From Geoalkalibacter ferrihydriticus DSM 17813 (GTDB taxonomy: Bacteria > Desulfobacterota > Desulfuromonadia > Desulfuromonadales > Geoalkalibacteraceae), in the NCBI RefSeq assembly GCF_000820505.1, contig NZ_JWJD01000007.1, positions 4,051 to 68,050 on the forward strand: a stretch of DNA of 64,000 nt, in the 5' to 3' direction. This document shows, one piece after another, positions 27,934 through 36,955 of the stretch; positions within the stretch are counted from its first letter, which is position 1, and each line of letters opens with the position of its first letter. Under the pieces are notes generated by a model. It ran no database searches. It had not been told where the DNA came from and was given only the letters and a program-made list of their open reading frames with translations. The translations under genes were made by a program, and so were the position numbers.

Positions 27934-28285
27934 CGGCGAATTGTCGGTGCTCATCGTCGACGATGAGCAGATCCGCGAATTCAATCGGGACTACCTCGGT
28001 AAGGATCGCCCCACCAACGTCATTTCTTTCGCCATGCAGGAAGGCGAGGGCGCCGGAGTTGCGCCGCAGTTGTTGGGCGATGTCTTGATTTCGGCTGAAA
28101 CGGCGGCACGCGATGCCGCTGAGGCGGATCAACCTTTTGAGAGCGAACTTTATTTTCTTCTGCTTCACGGCATGCTGCACCTGCGTGGCTATGACCATGA
28201 GCGCGGCACGGCTGACCAGGCGCGTGAGATGGAATGCCGCGAACAGGAGATCTTTTCCGTGGTGCGCCGTGAATTCCTCACCTGA
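27812..28285 (+). CDS. ybeY: Endoribonuclease YbeY
   Basis: A 157-residue YbeY, which acts in 16S rRNA 3' maturation and 70S quality control. The zinc-binding signature HGMLHLRGYDHE is intact, preceded by LGDVLISAETA and RPTNVISFAM. The start is uncertain. ATG 27812 gives an unusually basic N-terminal extension encoded inside pgpH; GTG 27833, directly before RIQIENRQKKQ, is nearer the family start. Either way it overlaps pgpH by about 100-120 bases, suggesting translational coupling. Confidence 0.92.
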   Translation: MEERKKAVRIQIENRQKKQKIAKRPLRKVAQRILNALECPDGELSVLIVDDEQIREFNRDYLGKDRPTNVISFAMQEGEGAGVAPQLLGDVLISAETAARDAAEADQPFESELYFLLLHGMLHLRGYDHERGTADQAREMECREQEIFSVVRREFLT

Positions 28286-28994
28286 ACAACCCAAGCAGCT
28301 CAAGCCCGGCAACTGGTATCAGAGTGTCAATTGCGCCATTGAGGGCATCATCTGGGCTGCGCGTACCCAACGGCACATGCGTATCCATCTCATGGCGGCG
28401 GTGGGGGTGCTGCTGGCGGCGGTGATCCTGCGTGTCAGCGCCCTGGAGTTCATCCTCTTGACCCTGGCAGTGATTCTGGTGCTGTTCGCCGAGTTGTTCA
28501 ACACCGCCATAGAGGTGGTCGTCGACCTGGTCTCACCCGAATACCATCCCCTTGCAAAGATTATCAAGGATCTGGCGGCCGGTGCCGTACTCATGGCGTG
28601 TATCGGCGCGGTGGTTCTCGGCTATCTGGCCTTGTCCAGCCATTTTTTCGGCACCCTCGGTCGCGGATTGGGATTGCTGGAGCCTCCCAAGGGAGAGGTG
28701 GCGGTGGTGTCGATTCTGATTGTCGTAATTCTGGTTGTGCTGTTCAAGGCTCTAAGCGGGCGCGGGCGTCCGCTGTACGGCGGCATGCCCAGTGGGCACA
28801 GTGCCGTGGCATTTTCCATCGCCACGGCCGTGGCGCTCAGTGGTGTCGCGCCGGCCGTCATATTGCTCACACTGATGCTGGCCGTCATGGTCAGCCACAG
28901 CCGCCTGCTGATGGAAATCCATTCATTGGTCGAGGTTCTGGCCGGTGCTTTGCTGGGAATCTCGGTGACCCTGAGTATCTATTTTTTGCTTTGA
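28269..28994 (+). CDS. Fusion of undecaprenol/diacylglycerol kinase (DgkA) and PAP2 phosphatase
   Basis: A 241-residue membrane protein with two enzyme domains. Residues about 10-125 are a DgkA-type lipid kinase: AIEGIIWAARTQRHMRIHL, the helix with ELFNTAIEVVVD, and KIIKDLAAGAVL. Residues about 145-240 are a PAP2 phosphatase: KALSGRGRP, the PSGHS motif with its catalytic His, and SHSRLLMEIHSLVEVLAG, which matches SR-x5-H-x3-(D/E)V. GTG 28269 starts inside the end of ybeY. A kinase and a phosphatase for lipid carriers in one chain suggests recycling of undecaprenyl phosphate or phosphatidic acid. Upstream in-frame codons belong to the ybeY overlap. Confidence 0.88.
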   Translation: MNSSPEQPKQLKPGNWYQSVNCAIEGIIWAARTQRHMRIHLMAAVGVLLAAVILRVSALEFILLTLAVILVLFAELFNTAIEVVVDLVSPEYHPLAKIIKDLAAGAVLMACIGAVVLGYLALSSHFFGTLGRGLGLLEPPKGEVAVVSILIVVILVVLFKALSGRGRPLYGGMPSGHSAVAFSIATAVALSGVAPAVILLTLMLAVMVSHSRLLMEIHSLVEVLAGALLGISVTLSIYFLL

Positions 28995-29023
28995 AAAATA
29001 TCGGACATAAGGAGATTTTTGTT

Positions 29024-29917
29024 TTGGAAGACGATGGTTCTGGCGGACGGCCTAACGGCCGAGCGAATGTTAAAGATTCCTGGCGAGAAGCACTGCAGAA
29101 ACTGTTTTTCGGCAAGCGCCGCGCTCTGACCGAGGAAGAGTTGCAGGAGATCATCGACGAATCGGAGGAAGAGGGGATCATCAATGAGGGAGAGGGCGAG
29201 ATGCTCCACTCCATCTTCGAGTTCGGCGACACCATCGTGCGCGAGATCATGGTGCCCCGCACCGACATGATCTGTTGCTCGACAACCGCAAGTTTTCGCG
29301 AGGTGCTCGACGCGATCCTCTCCAGCGGTCATTCGCGCATTCCCATTTACGAAGGCTCTGCCGACCGCATCGTCGGTGTCGTCTATGCCAAGGATCTGCT
29401 GCGCTATTGGGGACGTCCGGAAAAGGACATCACCATCGCGCGGGTCATGCGCACGCCGTTTTTCGTACCCGAAACCAAAAACGTGCAGGAGCTGTTGCAG
29501 GACTTTCGTTCGCGGCGCGTGCATCTGGCGATCGCTGTCGACGAATACGGCGGTACCTCGGGGCTGATTACCATCGAAGATCTGATCGAGGAGATCGTCG
29601 GCGACATCCAGGACGAATATGATCTTGAAGAGGAATGGCTGCAGCCTCAGGAGGATGGGTCGGTGCTGGTGGATTGCCGCCTCAACATCGAGGATTTTGA
29701 AGAACATTTTTCTACCGTCGTCGAGCGGGAGAAGTTCGACACCGTGGCAGGGTACGTCTTCAACCTGCTTGGACGGGTGCCCAAGGAGGGTGAGGAAATT
29801 CGCGATCATGATCTGCTGCTGACTGTCACGGAATGCGACCATCAGAAAATTCGCCAGATCAAGGTGCGGCGTGCGCCCCTCGCCGGTGAGAGTTTCCTTT
29901 CTCCCGAGATTTCATGA
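29024..29917 (+). CDS. corC: CorC/HlyC-type CBS-domain protein
   Basis: A 297-residue cytoplasmic protein with tandem CBS domains (about 65-190, VREIMVPRTDMICC and ITIARVMRTPFFVPE) and a C-terminal CorC_HlyC domain (about 205-290, EDGSVLVDCRLNIEDFEEHF). It lacks the membrane DUF21 domain, as in E. coli CorC/YbeX. TTG 29024 is chosen because AAGGAG lies 11 bases upstream; the open frame runs far upstream inside the fusion gene, but that part is an out-of-frame shadow. It ends with an ATGA overlap with lnt. CorC is linked to magnesium and cobalt efflux and to envelope function. Confidence 0.9.
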   Translation: MEDDGSGGRPNGRANVKDSWREALQKLFFGKRRALTEEELQEIIDESEEEGIINEGEGEMLHSIFEFGDTIVREIMVPRTDMICCSTTASFREVLDAILSSGHSRIPIYEGSADRIVGVVYAKDLLRYWGRPEKDITIARVMRTPFFVPETKNVQELLQDFRSRRVHLAIAVDEYGGTSGLITIEDLIEEIVGDIQDEYDLEEEWLQPQEDGSVLVDCRLNIEDFEEHFSTVVEREKFDTVAGYVFNLLGRVPKEGEEIRDHDLLLTVTECDHQKIRQIKVRRAPLAGESFLSPEIS

Positions 29918-31440
29918 TCTCACTTCGCGTCGATAGAACCACTGCTTTCGCAGTGCTTTCAGGGCTTCTTCTGGCCCTGGCATTTCCGCGCCCCGACCTG
30001 GCCGAGTTGGCCTGGGTAGCCTTGGTGCCATTGCTGCTGGTCATGGAAAAGCGCCCTTTCCGCAGCGGCTTCACCGCCGGGGTGGCTTTTTTTGCCACCG
30101 TTCTTTACTGGCTCAATATTGTCATGACCACCTATGGCGGCTTGCATCCTGTGTTGTCGATGGTCGCCTACCTGCTGCTGGTGCTCTACCTGGCCCTGTT
30201 TTTCGGAGCCGCGACCTGGGCAGCCAGTCGTCTGCACGAAAAACTCGGTTATCCGCTGGTGCTGACTATGCCGGTGCTCTGGGTGGCTTTGGAATTTCTG
30301 CGCTCCTTTCTCTTTACCGGCTTTCCCTGGGCATCGCTGGGCTATGCCCTGCAAAGCCGCCTGGTACTCATCCAATCCGCTGATCTGTTCGGTGTCTATG
30401 GCCTGAGTTTTCTGCTGATTTTGAGCAATGTGGTGCTTGCCGAAGGAATACGCTGGTTGCGCCGTTCCCGAGGGGTTCCCGGTGTGGCGGCACTGGTTTT
30501 CGCGCTGCTCTTTGGCGGCAACATCGTCTATGGACTCTGGCGGCTTGACCCGGCCCAGGACGAGCGGGAGCGTCGGATGCAGGTGAGCTTGATCCAGGGC
30601 AATATCGATCAGGGGGTCAAGTGGGATCCCGCGTATCAGGAAGAAACGGTGCGAATTTACCGCGACCTTTCCCTGCATGCGCACCAGGGAGAAAATCCCG
30701 ATCTTATCATCTGGCCCGAAGCAGCGACCCCTTTTTACTTTCAGGATCCCAACCCCCTGTCGCAGCAGGTCCGCCAGGTAGCGCAGGAAACAAACACCTA
30801 TTTGTTGTTCGGCAGTCCGGCCTATGAAGTGGTCAACCGCCAATATCAGTACTTGAACAGCGCGTTTTTATTGTCGCCCGCCGGTGAAGTTCTCGGGCGC
30901 AGCGATAAGGTCCATCTGGTGCCGTTCGGCGAATACGTTCCCCTGAAAAGATTTCTGCCCTTTGTCGATAAGCTGGTGGTGGGAATCGGGGATTTTTCTC
31001 CGGGAACCGTCAGTCCACTTCCTCTGGATGGCGCCAATCTTGGCATCCTGGTTTGTTATGAGGCGATATTCCCAGGATTGGCACGCGATTTTGTGCGGCA
31101 GGGCAGCGACCTTCTGATCAATATTACCAACGATGCCTGGTTCGGCCGCTCTTCGGCCCCTTATCAGCATCTGGCCATGAGTCGGTTTCGCGCCGTGGAA
31201 AATCGTATCTGGTTGGCGCGCGCCGCCAATACCGGGATATCCGCCTATGTCACGCCCACCGGCCGTGTGCTCGAGGCCACACCCCTTTTTGAATCGGCCG
31301 CGGTAACCGCTCAGGTCGGCCTCGGTGCCGCAGAAAGCCTCTATCGTCGCATCGGTGATACGGTGCCGACGATTTTCCTTGGAATTTCAGTCTTCTGGCT
31401 GGCGCGAACAGGTCGGCGCATGGGGGCGGGTGAGGCTTGA
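29914..31440 (+). CDS. lnt: Apolipoprotein N-acyltransferase
   Basis: A 508-residue inner-membrane enzyme that N-acylates the lipid-modified cysteine of lipoproteins. Six or more hydrophobic segments fill residues 1-210, followed by the nitrilase domain. The catalytic triad is visible as E269 (WPEAATP), K332 (DKVHLVPFGEY) and C381 (LVCYEAIFP), equivalent to E267/K335/C387 of E. coli. It shares a 4-base overlap with corC and ends the operon. The window encodes several lipoproteins it would process (RlpA, the BamE-like and the PrcB-like proteins). Confidence 0.97.
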   Translation: MISLRVDRTTAFAVLSGLLLALAFPRPDLAELAWVALVPLLLVMEKRPFRSGFTAGVAFFATVLYWLNIVMTTYGGLHPVLSMVAYLLLVLYLALFFGAATWAASRLHEKLGYPLVLTMPVLWVALEFLRSFLFTGFPWASLGYALQSRLVLIQSADLFGVYGLSFLLILSNVVLAEGIRWLRRSRGVPGVAALVFALLFGGNIVYGLWRLDPAQDERERRMQVSLIQGNIDQGVKWDPAYQEETVRIYRDLSLHAHQGENPDLIIWPEAATPFYFQDPNPLSQQVRQVAQETNTYLLFGSPAYEVVNRQYQYLNSAFLLSPAGEVLGRSDKVHLVPFGEYVPLKRFLPFVDKLVVGIGDFSPGTVSPLPLDGANLGILVCYEAIFPGLARDFVRQGSDLLINITNDAWFGRSSAPYQHLAMSRFRAVENRIWLARAANTGISAYVTPTGRVLEATPLFESAAVTAQVGLGAAESLYRRIGDTVPTIFLGISVFWLARTGRRMGAGEA

Positions 31441-31475
31441 GTGCGACACATGTATCGCCCCTGGATAGATTCTCT

Positions 31476-31979
31476 TTATGGCAGTGAGACTTCCAGGCGG
31501 CGCAGAGCCTTGCCTGAAGAATCAACGAACTCTATTGCCTGCAGGCGCTCCGGACGCTCGATGAGGGCAAGGACATAGGGTTGCGTCATGACCGTGAGTT
31601 GCAGGCTGCCGGCGGGAGGTTCGTCAACCTCGACAAAGGCCTGCAGTCTTGTGCCCCGGCGTTCGATCCGGTTGATATTCACCCGGTATCCGGCACTGGG
31701 CTTCCAACCCGAGGCGACCAATACGACCAGGTTTTTTTCCCAGTCGATCATCGGTGGCTGCGGCGCAGGCAGGCGATGCGCGTGAATCTGTGCGTAGAGT
31801 TGCTCCCATTTGCGTTGCTCCAGGGCGGCGGCAAAGGTGAAATCTTCGGTGGTCATGGCGGCGCTGCCCTGTTCGAGTACGCTGAAAGGTTGCGGACTCG
31901 CGGCGGCGCACCCGGAAATCAAAGTCATGGTGAGCACCAGTGTTGTGAGAGTTCGTACCAGGTTGAGGTTGGCCGGCAT
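31476..31979 (-). CDS. PrcB-like lipoprotein
   Basis: A 167-residue exported lipoprotein with a signal peptide and a lipobox (LISGC). The C-terminal part (about 80-150: WEKNLVVLVASGWKPSAGYRV, RRGTRLQAFVEVDEPPAG, TQPYVLALIERP) resembles the PrcB_C domain first described in a Treponema protease complex. Function here is unknown. ATG 31979 is preferred because AAAGG lies 8 bases upstream; 15 extra codons upstream have no support. It is a single gene convergent with lnt and divergent from prfB. Confidence 0.75.
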   Translation of the reverse strand: MPANLNLVRTLTTLVLTMTLISGCAAASPQPFSVLEQGSAAMTTEDFTFAAALEQRKWEQLYAQIHAHRLPAPQPPMIDWEKNLVVLVASGWKPSAGYRVNINRIERRGTRLQAFVEVDEPPAGSLQLTVMTQPYVLALIERPERLQAIEFVDSSGKALRRLEVSLP

Positions 31980-32186
31980 GGCGTTTTCCTTTAACAAAAG
32001 AGGTGTTTGGAACAACAGTACCACGAAAGGTGCGGCAGTAAAAAGGGTCTCTTGCAGGGCTGATCCGAAACAGATATAATCGGTCCTCTTTTGTTTGGTC
32101 TGGTTTGTCTTTTTCTGAATTCTTTATAAATTTCAGTCTGATAGATGGATTTTTCCGGGACTGTCCGGTTATTGAAAGGAATCCCC

Positions 32187-33282
32187 ATGTTTCGAGAAGA
32201 ACTAGACGCGTTGGTAGACCTCGAAGAAAAAGCCCGTGAACTTTGGAGGTATCTTTGACGTTGTAAGCAAAAAGGAGCGCATTGCCGAGTTGGAGGCTGA
32301 GATTGCCCGCCCCGATTTCTGGGATGAGGCCGAAAAAGCTCAGGATCGGTTGCGTGAACGTACAGGTTTACAGAAAACAGTTGATTCCCTCGAAGGCATC
32401 CTGCAGCGCATCGAAGATCTGAAGGTTCTGGTGGAACTCGGCGAAGAGTCTCAGGACGAAGACGCGCTGGAGGAGGTGCGTCAGGCATTGCCGACTCTGG
32501 AAGCAGACCTGCGTAAGATGGAGCTGGCCCGCATGCTGTCAGGGCCGCACGATGCCAATAACGCTATTTTCAGTATCAATGCCGGTGCAGGCGGTACCGA
32601 AGCCCAGGATTGGGCCGAGATGTTGCTGCGCATGTATTTGCGCTACTGTGAGCGCAGAGGCTGGCGTACCGAAATTACCGATTATCAACCGGGCGAGGAA
32701 GCCGGTATTAAGGGGGCCACCTTCACCGTGGAAGGTGAGTATGCCTACGGCTATCTACACGCCGAAATGGGTATCCATCGTCTGGTGCGTATATCCCCTT
32801 ATGATTCGAGCGCCCGCCGCCACACGTCCTTCTCATCGATTTTCGTCTTTCCCGAGTTGGAAGACGACATTGAAATTGAAATCGACGAAAAAGATCTCAA
32901 GGTCGATACCTTTCGTTCCAGCGGCGCCGGCGGTCAGCATGTCAACAAGACCGACTCGGCAATCCGTATCACCCATATCCCTTCGGGTATTGTCGTCGCC
33001 TGTCAGAACGAGAGATCCCAACACAAAAACCGCGCCACTGCTCTCAAGCAGTTGAGAGCGCGACTCTACGAGCAGGAAGTGCGTAAGAAAGAAGAAGAGG
33101 CCGCGGCCATTTCCGGAGAGAAAAAGGAGATTGGGTGGGGCAGTCAGATCCGCTCTTATGTGCTGCATCCTTACCGCATGGTCAAGGACCATCGCACTGG
33201 ATACGAAGTCGGCAATACCGACGCGGTGCTCGGGGGAGATATTGAAGCTTTTATCGAGGCGTTTCTGCTCGCCAGCAGCTAG
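32187..33282 (+). CDS. prfB: Peptide chain release factor 2, with programmed +1 frameshift
   Basis: RF2 of 364 residues, read as 32187-32255 joined to 32257-33282. The first 23 codons end in TAT CTT TGA C, where CTT TGA is the classic RF2 slippery/stop site. A GGAGG three bases before TAT is the stimulatory internal Shine-Dalgarno. RF2 itself recognises UGA, so the site autoregulates. The C-terminal part has GAGGQHVNKTDSAIRITHIP with the GGQ catalytic loop. The stop-recognition tripeptide reads SPY in RISPYDSS, where SPF is usual. AAAGGA lies 6 bases before the ATG. lysS follows, a common pairing. Confidence 0.97.
32253..32259 (+). promoter_or_regulatory. RF2 programmed +1 frameshift site
   Basis: CTTTGAC: the ribosome slips from CTT onto TTT, reading GAC next instead of TGA at 32256-32258. 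The upstream GGAGG (32245-32249) has the spacing used to promote slippage in other prfB genes. Confidence 0.95.
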
Positions 33283-33312
33283 TCTGCACAGGCTCTCCGG
33301 CCCCCTTTTCCC

Positions 33313-33341
33313 TTGACTTGAGAAGGGTCGGGGGGTAAGGT
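33313..33341 (+). promoter_or_regulatory. Candidate promoter upstream of lysS
   Basis: TTGACT (33313-33318) and TAAGGT (33336-33341) with 17-base spacing in the 96-base gap between prfB and lysS. The -10 element is poor. lysS may equally be read from the prfB transcript. Confidence 0.3.
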
Positions 33342-33378
33342 ACCTGCCTTGGAAAATGGCTGAAAGGTGTTGGAATTA

Positions 33379-34860
33379 ATGGAAGAACTTAACGACATTC
33401 TGTTGCAGCGCCGGGATAAGCTCAAAGCCTTGCAGGACGAGGGGGTCAACCCCTTTGCCAACGATTTTACCGTGCGTCACAGCACCGCCGATATCGTTGC
33501 CGCCCACGGCGAGCAGGATGCCGCAACCCTGGGCGAGAATCCAATTGAATACGCCATTGCCGGGCGCATCATGGCGCGCCGCGACTTCGGCAAGGCGGCA
33601 TTTGTGCAGTTGCAGGACCGCGCCGGGCGCTTGCAGATTTACATTGCCCGCGACCAGGTGGGGGAAAAAGATTTTGAGATCTTCCGCAAGCTCGATCTCG
33701 GTGACCTGATCGGCATCACCGGCACGCCCTTTCGCACCAAGACCGATGAGCTGAGTCTGCGCGCTTCAGGTCTGCGCCTGCTCACCAAGTCCTTGCGTCC
33801 GCTGCCGGAGAAATGGCACGGCCTCACCGATGTGGAAACCCGCTATCGGCAGCGCTACCTTGATCTGATGGTCAATCCGCAAGTACGCGACGTTTTTCTG
33901 CAACGCAGCCGCATCATCAGTCTGATCCGCGAATTCATGCAGAAGCGCGACTTTCTTGAGGTGGAAACGCCGATGATGCAGCCCATCGCCGGCGGCGCGA
34001 CGGCACGGCCCTTCAAGACCTACCACAACACCCTCAAGATGGACCTGTTTCTGCGCATTGCTCCCGAACTCTATCTCAAGCGCCTGGTGGTCGGGGGACT
34101 GGAGCGGGTCTTTGAAATCAACCGCAATTTCCGCAACGAGGGTATTTCCATCCAACATAATCCCGAGTTCACCATGATGGAATTCTATCAGGCTTACGCG
34201 ACCTATGAAGACCTGATGGATTTCACCGAGGAACTCATCTGCCATGTGACCGACGAAGTTTGCGGCAGCCTTAAGATCAGCTACGGCGGACGCGAAGTCG
34301 ATATGTCTCCGCCCTGGAAGCGGCTGAGCTTTAAAGAGGCCATTGTCCAGTACGGCAAGGTCGGCGTCGAGATTCTGGATGATCCGGCCAAAGCTTTTGA
34401 TTATGCGCGCAGTCTGGGTCTTGATCTCGAGCGCGGTTTGCCCCTGGGTAAAATTCTCGCCGAGATTTTCGATGAGGTTGTTGAACCCCATCTGTGGGAA
34501 CCGACTTTCATTACCCAATATCCGACCGATATCTCCCCGCTATCGCGCAGAAATGATCAACAGCCTGAGGTGGTCGATCGTTTTGAACTCTTCATTGTCG
34601 GACGCGAGTTGGCCAACGCATTTTCCGAGTTAAACGATCCGATTGACCAAAAGGAGCGTTTCCTTCAACAATTGGATGAAAAAGAAGCGGGTGATGAAGA
34701 AGCTCACGCCATGGACGAAGATTACATCCGCGCCCTTGAATACGGCCTGCCACCGACCGCGGGAGAAGGAATCGGCATAGATCGTCTGGTGATGCTGCTC
34801 ACCGATTCTTCTTCAATCCGCGACGTGATTCTTTTCCCCCAACTAAGGCCTGAAAAGTAG
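33379..34860 (+). CDS. lysS: Lysyl-tRNA synthetase, class II
   Basis: A 493-residue LysRS. An OB-fold anticodon-binding domain (about 55-150, IAGRIMARRDFGKAAFVQLQD) is followed by the class II core: motif 1 around FLEVETPMMQPIAGGATARPF, motif 2 FRNEGISIQHNPEFTMMEFYQAY, and motif 3 GEGIGIDRLVMLLTD. ATG 33379 (MEELNDILLQRRDKL) fits the family start; a GTG four codons earlier is an alternative. It charges tRNA-Lys. It follows prfB and precedes the lol/bam/lpx operon. Confidence 0.98.
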   Translation: MEELNDILLQRRDKLKALQDEGVNPFANDFTVRHSTADIVAAHGEQDAATLGENPIEYAIAGRIMARRDFGKAAFVQLQDRAGRLQIYIARDQVGEKDFEIFRKLDLGDLIGITGTPFRTKTDELSLRASGLRLLTKSLRPLPEKWHGLTDVETRYRQRYLDLMVNPQVRDVFLQRSRIISLIREFMQKRDFLEVETPMMQPIAGGATARPFKTYHNTLKMDLFLRIAPELYLKRLVVGGLERVFEINRNFRNEGISIQHNPEFTMMEFYQAYATYEDLMDFTEELICHVTDEVCGSLKISYGGREVDMSPPWKRLSFKEAIVQYGKVGVEILDDPAKAFDYARSLGLDLERGLPLGKILAEIFDEVVEPHLWEPTFITQYPTDISPLSRRNDQQPEVVDRFELFIVGRELANAFSELNDPIDQKERFLQQLDEKEAGDEEAHAMDEDYIRALEYGLPPTAGEGIGIDRLVMLLTDSSSIRDVILFPQLRPEK

Positions 34861-34894
34861 CGTTCCGGTCGCCGGTACCGCTGCGATCTAATCT

Positions 34895-36145
34895 ATGAAT
34901 TATGAACTTTTCGTCAGCCTGCGCTACCTGCGGGCCAAGCGTAAGCAAACTTTTATTTCCGTTATTTCCTTCATCTCCATCGGTGGGGTGACGCTCGGCG
35001 TCGCCGCGCTCATCGTGGTGCTGGCGGTCATGACCGGATTTCACGACGGGGTGCGCCAACAGATCCTCGGCAATCTTCCCAATATTCTGATTCAGAAATA
35101 CGGCGATTCCATTTCCGATTACGACGAGGTGGTCGCCAGGGCGCGCCAGGTGCCGCGTATCGGCGATGTCACTCCCTTTATTTCGCGAGAAGCCATGCTC
35201 TTGGCTCAAGGCAACGTAGCGGCCGTTCAGGTTCGCGGGGTGGAGCGCGGACACAAAGCTTTTGAGCAAGAAATGATCACCCTTGGCGGGGATGATCTTG
35301 AAGATCTTCTCTTTGACGGCCGCGGTCCGCGTCCCGGCATTCTGATCAGCATCGATTCGGCGACAACCCTGGGGGTGGCGGTGGGCGACACCATCAATGT
35401 CATACCGCCTATGTTTACCATCACCCCTTTCGGCATGATCCCAAAAATGAAACCGTTTCAGGTGGTGGGCATCATGCGCGAGAAGGGCAGCCTGCTCGAC
35501 ACCTATAATGCCTACATTCAGCTTCCCGTCGCGCAGAATTTTTTTGACCTTGAGGGGCAGGTGACCGGCATCGAAGTCGATGTGCTCAGTTTTGACGATA
35601 CCTCCCGCGTGGTCTCTGATCTGCGGGACACGTTCGAATTCCCCTTTCTGGTGCGTTCCTGGGAGGACATGTTCGGCTCCTTCCTCTCCGCCCTGAAACT
35701 GGAAAAACTCGGCTTGTTCATCGTCTTGGGGATCATTGTACTGGTGGCGGCGTTCAATATCGCCACCACCCTGATCATGGTCGTTATGGAAAAGCATAAG
35801 GATATTGCAATTCTTCGCTCAATGGGCGCGACTTCGCGCAGCATTATGAAAATTTTCGTGTTCGAGGGAGCGATTATCGGCACTCTTGGAACCAGTCTCG
35901 GCACGGCTCTGGGCCTGCTCATCGCAAAAAATGCCGATCCTATCATCAAGTATTTTGAGAATCTTCTGCAGGTGCAGATTTTCGACCAGAGTGTCTACGG
36001 CATGGACCATTTTCCGTCCGTCGTCAACACGGGCGACGTGGTTGCCGTCGTGGTCGTAGCCATGAGCATTTCCTTGCTCGCAACCATCTATCCGGCCTGG
36101 CATGCCTCGCGCATGGATCCGGCCGAGGCTCTGCGTTATGAATAG
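34895..36145 (+). CDS. lolC: Lipoprotein-releasing ABC transporter permease LolC/LolE family
   Basis: A 416-residue inner-membrane protein with four predicted membrane segments: one near the N-terminus (about 22-48) and three in the C-terminal FtsX domain (about 270-410). Between them is a large periplasmic domain. The start MNYELFVSLRYLRAKRKQTFISVISFISIGGV is typical of LolC/E. Only one permease gene is present, so it may act as a homodimer (LolF-like arrangement). lolD follows after 15 bases. The complex extracts outer-membrane lipoproteins from the inner membrane and hands them to LolA. Confidence 0.93.
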   Translation: MNYELFVSLRYLRAKRKQTFISVISFISIGGVTLGVAALIVVLAVMTGFHDGVRQQILGNLPNILIQKYGDSISDYDEVVARARQVPRIGDVTPFISREAMLLAQGNVAAVQVRGVERGHKAFEQEMITLGGDDLEDLLFDGRGPRPGILISIDSATTLGVAVGDTINVIPPMFTITPFGMIPKMKPFQVVGIMREKGSLLDTYNAYIQLPVAQNFFDLEGQVTGIEVDVLSFDDTSRVVSDLRDTFEFPFLVRSWEDMFGSFLSALKLEKLGLFIVLGIIVLVAAFNIATTLIMVVMEKHKDIAILRSMGATSRSIMKIFVFEGAIIGTLGTSLGTALGLLIAKNADPIIKYFENLLQVQIFDQSVYGMDHFPSVVNTGDVVAVVVVAMSISLLATIYPAWHASRMDPAEALRYE

Positions 36146-36160
36146 GAAGGCGGGGCGGCA

Positions 36161-36829
36161 ATGATCGAAGTGCAGGGGGTTAAAAAGCGTTTTTCCACTC
36201 CTCATGGCGTAGTGGAAGTGCTCCGGGGGATCGACTTGACGATAAAAACCGGGGAAAGGGTCGCCATTCTGGGCTCATCCGGTGCCGGAAAAACCACACT
36301 GATGCACATTCTGGGTGCCTTGGATCGCCCCAACGAAGGATCCGTCCAGTTTGAAGGCGAGGATATTTTTGCCCTGCGTGGTGGCGCCCTCGACGAATTT
36401 CGTAATCAACGGGTCGGCTTTGTCTTTCAGTTTCATCAATTGTTGCCCGAGTTCAACGCTCTGGAGAACGTCATGATGCCGGCTTTGGTAGCTCGGCGTA
36501 GCCGCAAGGAAGCCACGGATTGTGCCCAGGAACTGCTTGAGGAAGTTGGTTTGGGGCATCGTCTGTTGCATAAGCCGGGAGAGCTTTCCGGCGGTGAACA
36601 ACAGCGGGTGGCCATTGCCCGAGCCCTGGTGCGGATGCCGCGATTGCTGCTCGCCGATGAGCCGACGGGCAACCTCGACAGCGGTACCACCGCAGAGATT
36701 TATCGCCTGCTTGAACGCCTGCATCAGGAACGGGGGCTGACCATGGTGGTCGTAACCCACAGCCTGCCCCTTGCCCAGCGTATGGATCGTATGATTCATA
36801 TGGATGACGGGTTGCTGGTGCCGGTTTGA
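36161..36829 (+). CDS. lolD: Lipoprotein-releasing ABC transporter ATP-binding protein LolD
   Basis: A 222-residue ABC ATPase of the MacB/LolD group. Walker [11 protein letters not shown] loop [10 protein letters not shown], signature [15 protein letters not shown], Walker [15 protein letters not shown] and the H loop VVTHS are all present. It energises the LolC-type permease encoded 15 bases upstream. bamA follows after a 126-base gap that holds a promoter-like sequence. Confidence 0.95.
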   Translation: MIEVQGVKKRFSTPHGVVEVLRGIDLTIKTGERVAILGSSGAGKTTLMHILGALDRPNEGSVQFEGEDIFALRGGALDEFRNQRVGFVFQFHQLLPEFNALENVMMPALVARRSRKEATDCAQELLEEVGLGHRLLHKPGELSGGEQQRVAIARALVRMPRLLLADEPTGNLDSGTTAEIYRLLERLHQERGLTMVVVTHSLPLAQRMDRMIHMDDGLLVPV

Positions 36830-36886
36830 GTTTTTAACGGAAAACATTTTCGTCCAGGTGTCCCCTAAGGTTGTCCCAAAATTGAG

Positions 36887-36915
36887 TTTACTCCCCCAGG
36901 TGCTTTCCCTATAAT
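36887..36915 (+). promoter_or_regulatory. Candidate promoter for the bamA-lpx operon
   Basis: TTTACT (36887-36892) and consensus TATAAT (36910-36915), 17 bases apart. The -10 element overlaps an in-frame ATG at 36914. A transcript from here would begin near 36922, so translation would have to start at ATG 36956. Confidence 0.5.
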
Positions 36916-36955
36916 GAAACGCTTTAGCGATAACCAGTTCGGCGAGTGGAGGCGT

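Noticed and set aside
28598-29023. Long N-terminal extension of corC
   Set aside because: It is a shadow frame of the kinase/phosphatase fusion; a Shine-Dalgarno and homology both place the start near 29024.
32187-32258. prfB as a frameshifted pseudogene
   Set aside because: The CTTTGA slip site with an upstream GGAGG is the standard programmed frameshift of RF2, and the rest of the protein is intact.
33300-33336. GC-rich hairpin between prfB and lysS as a terminator
   Set aside because: The stem is imperfect and no T run follows on either strand.
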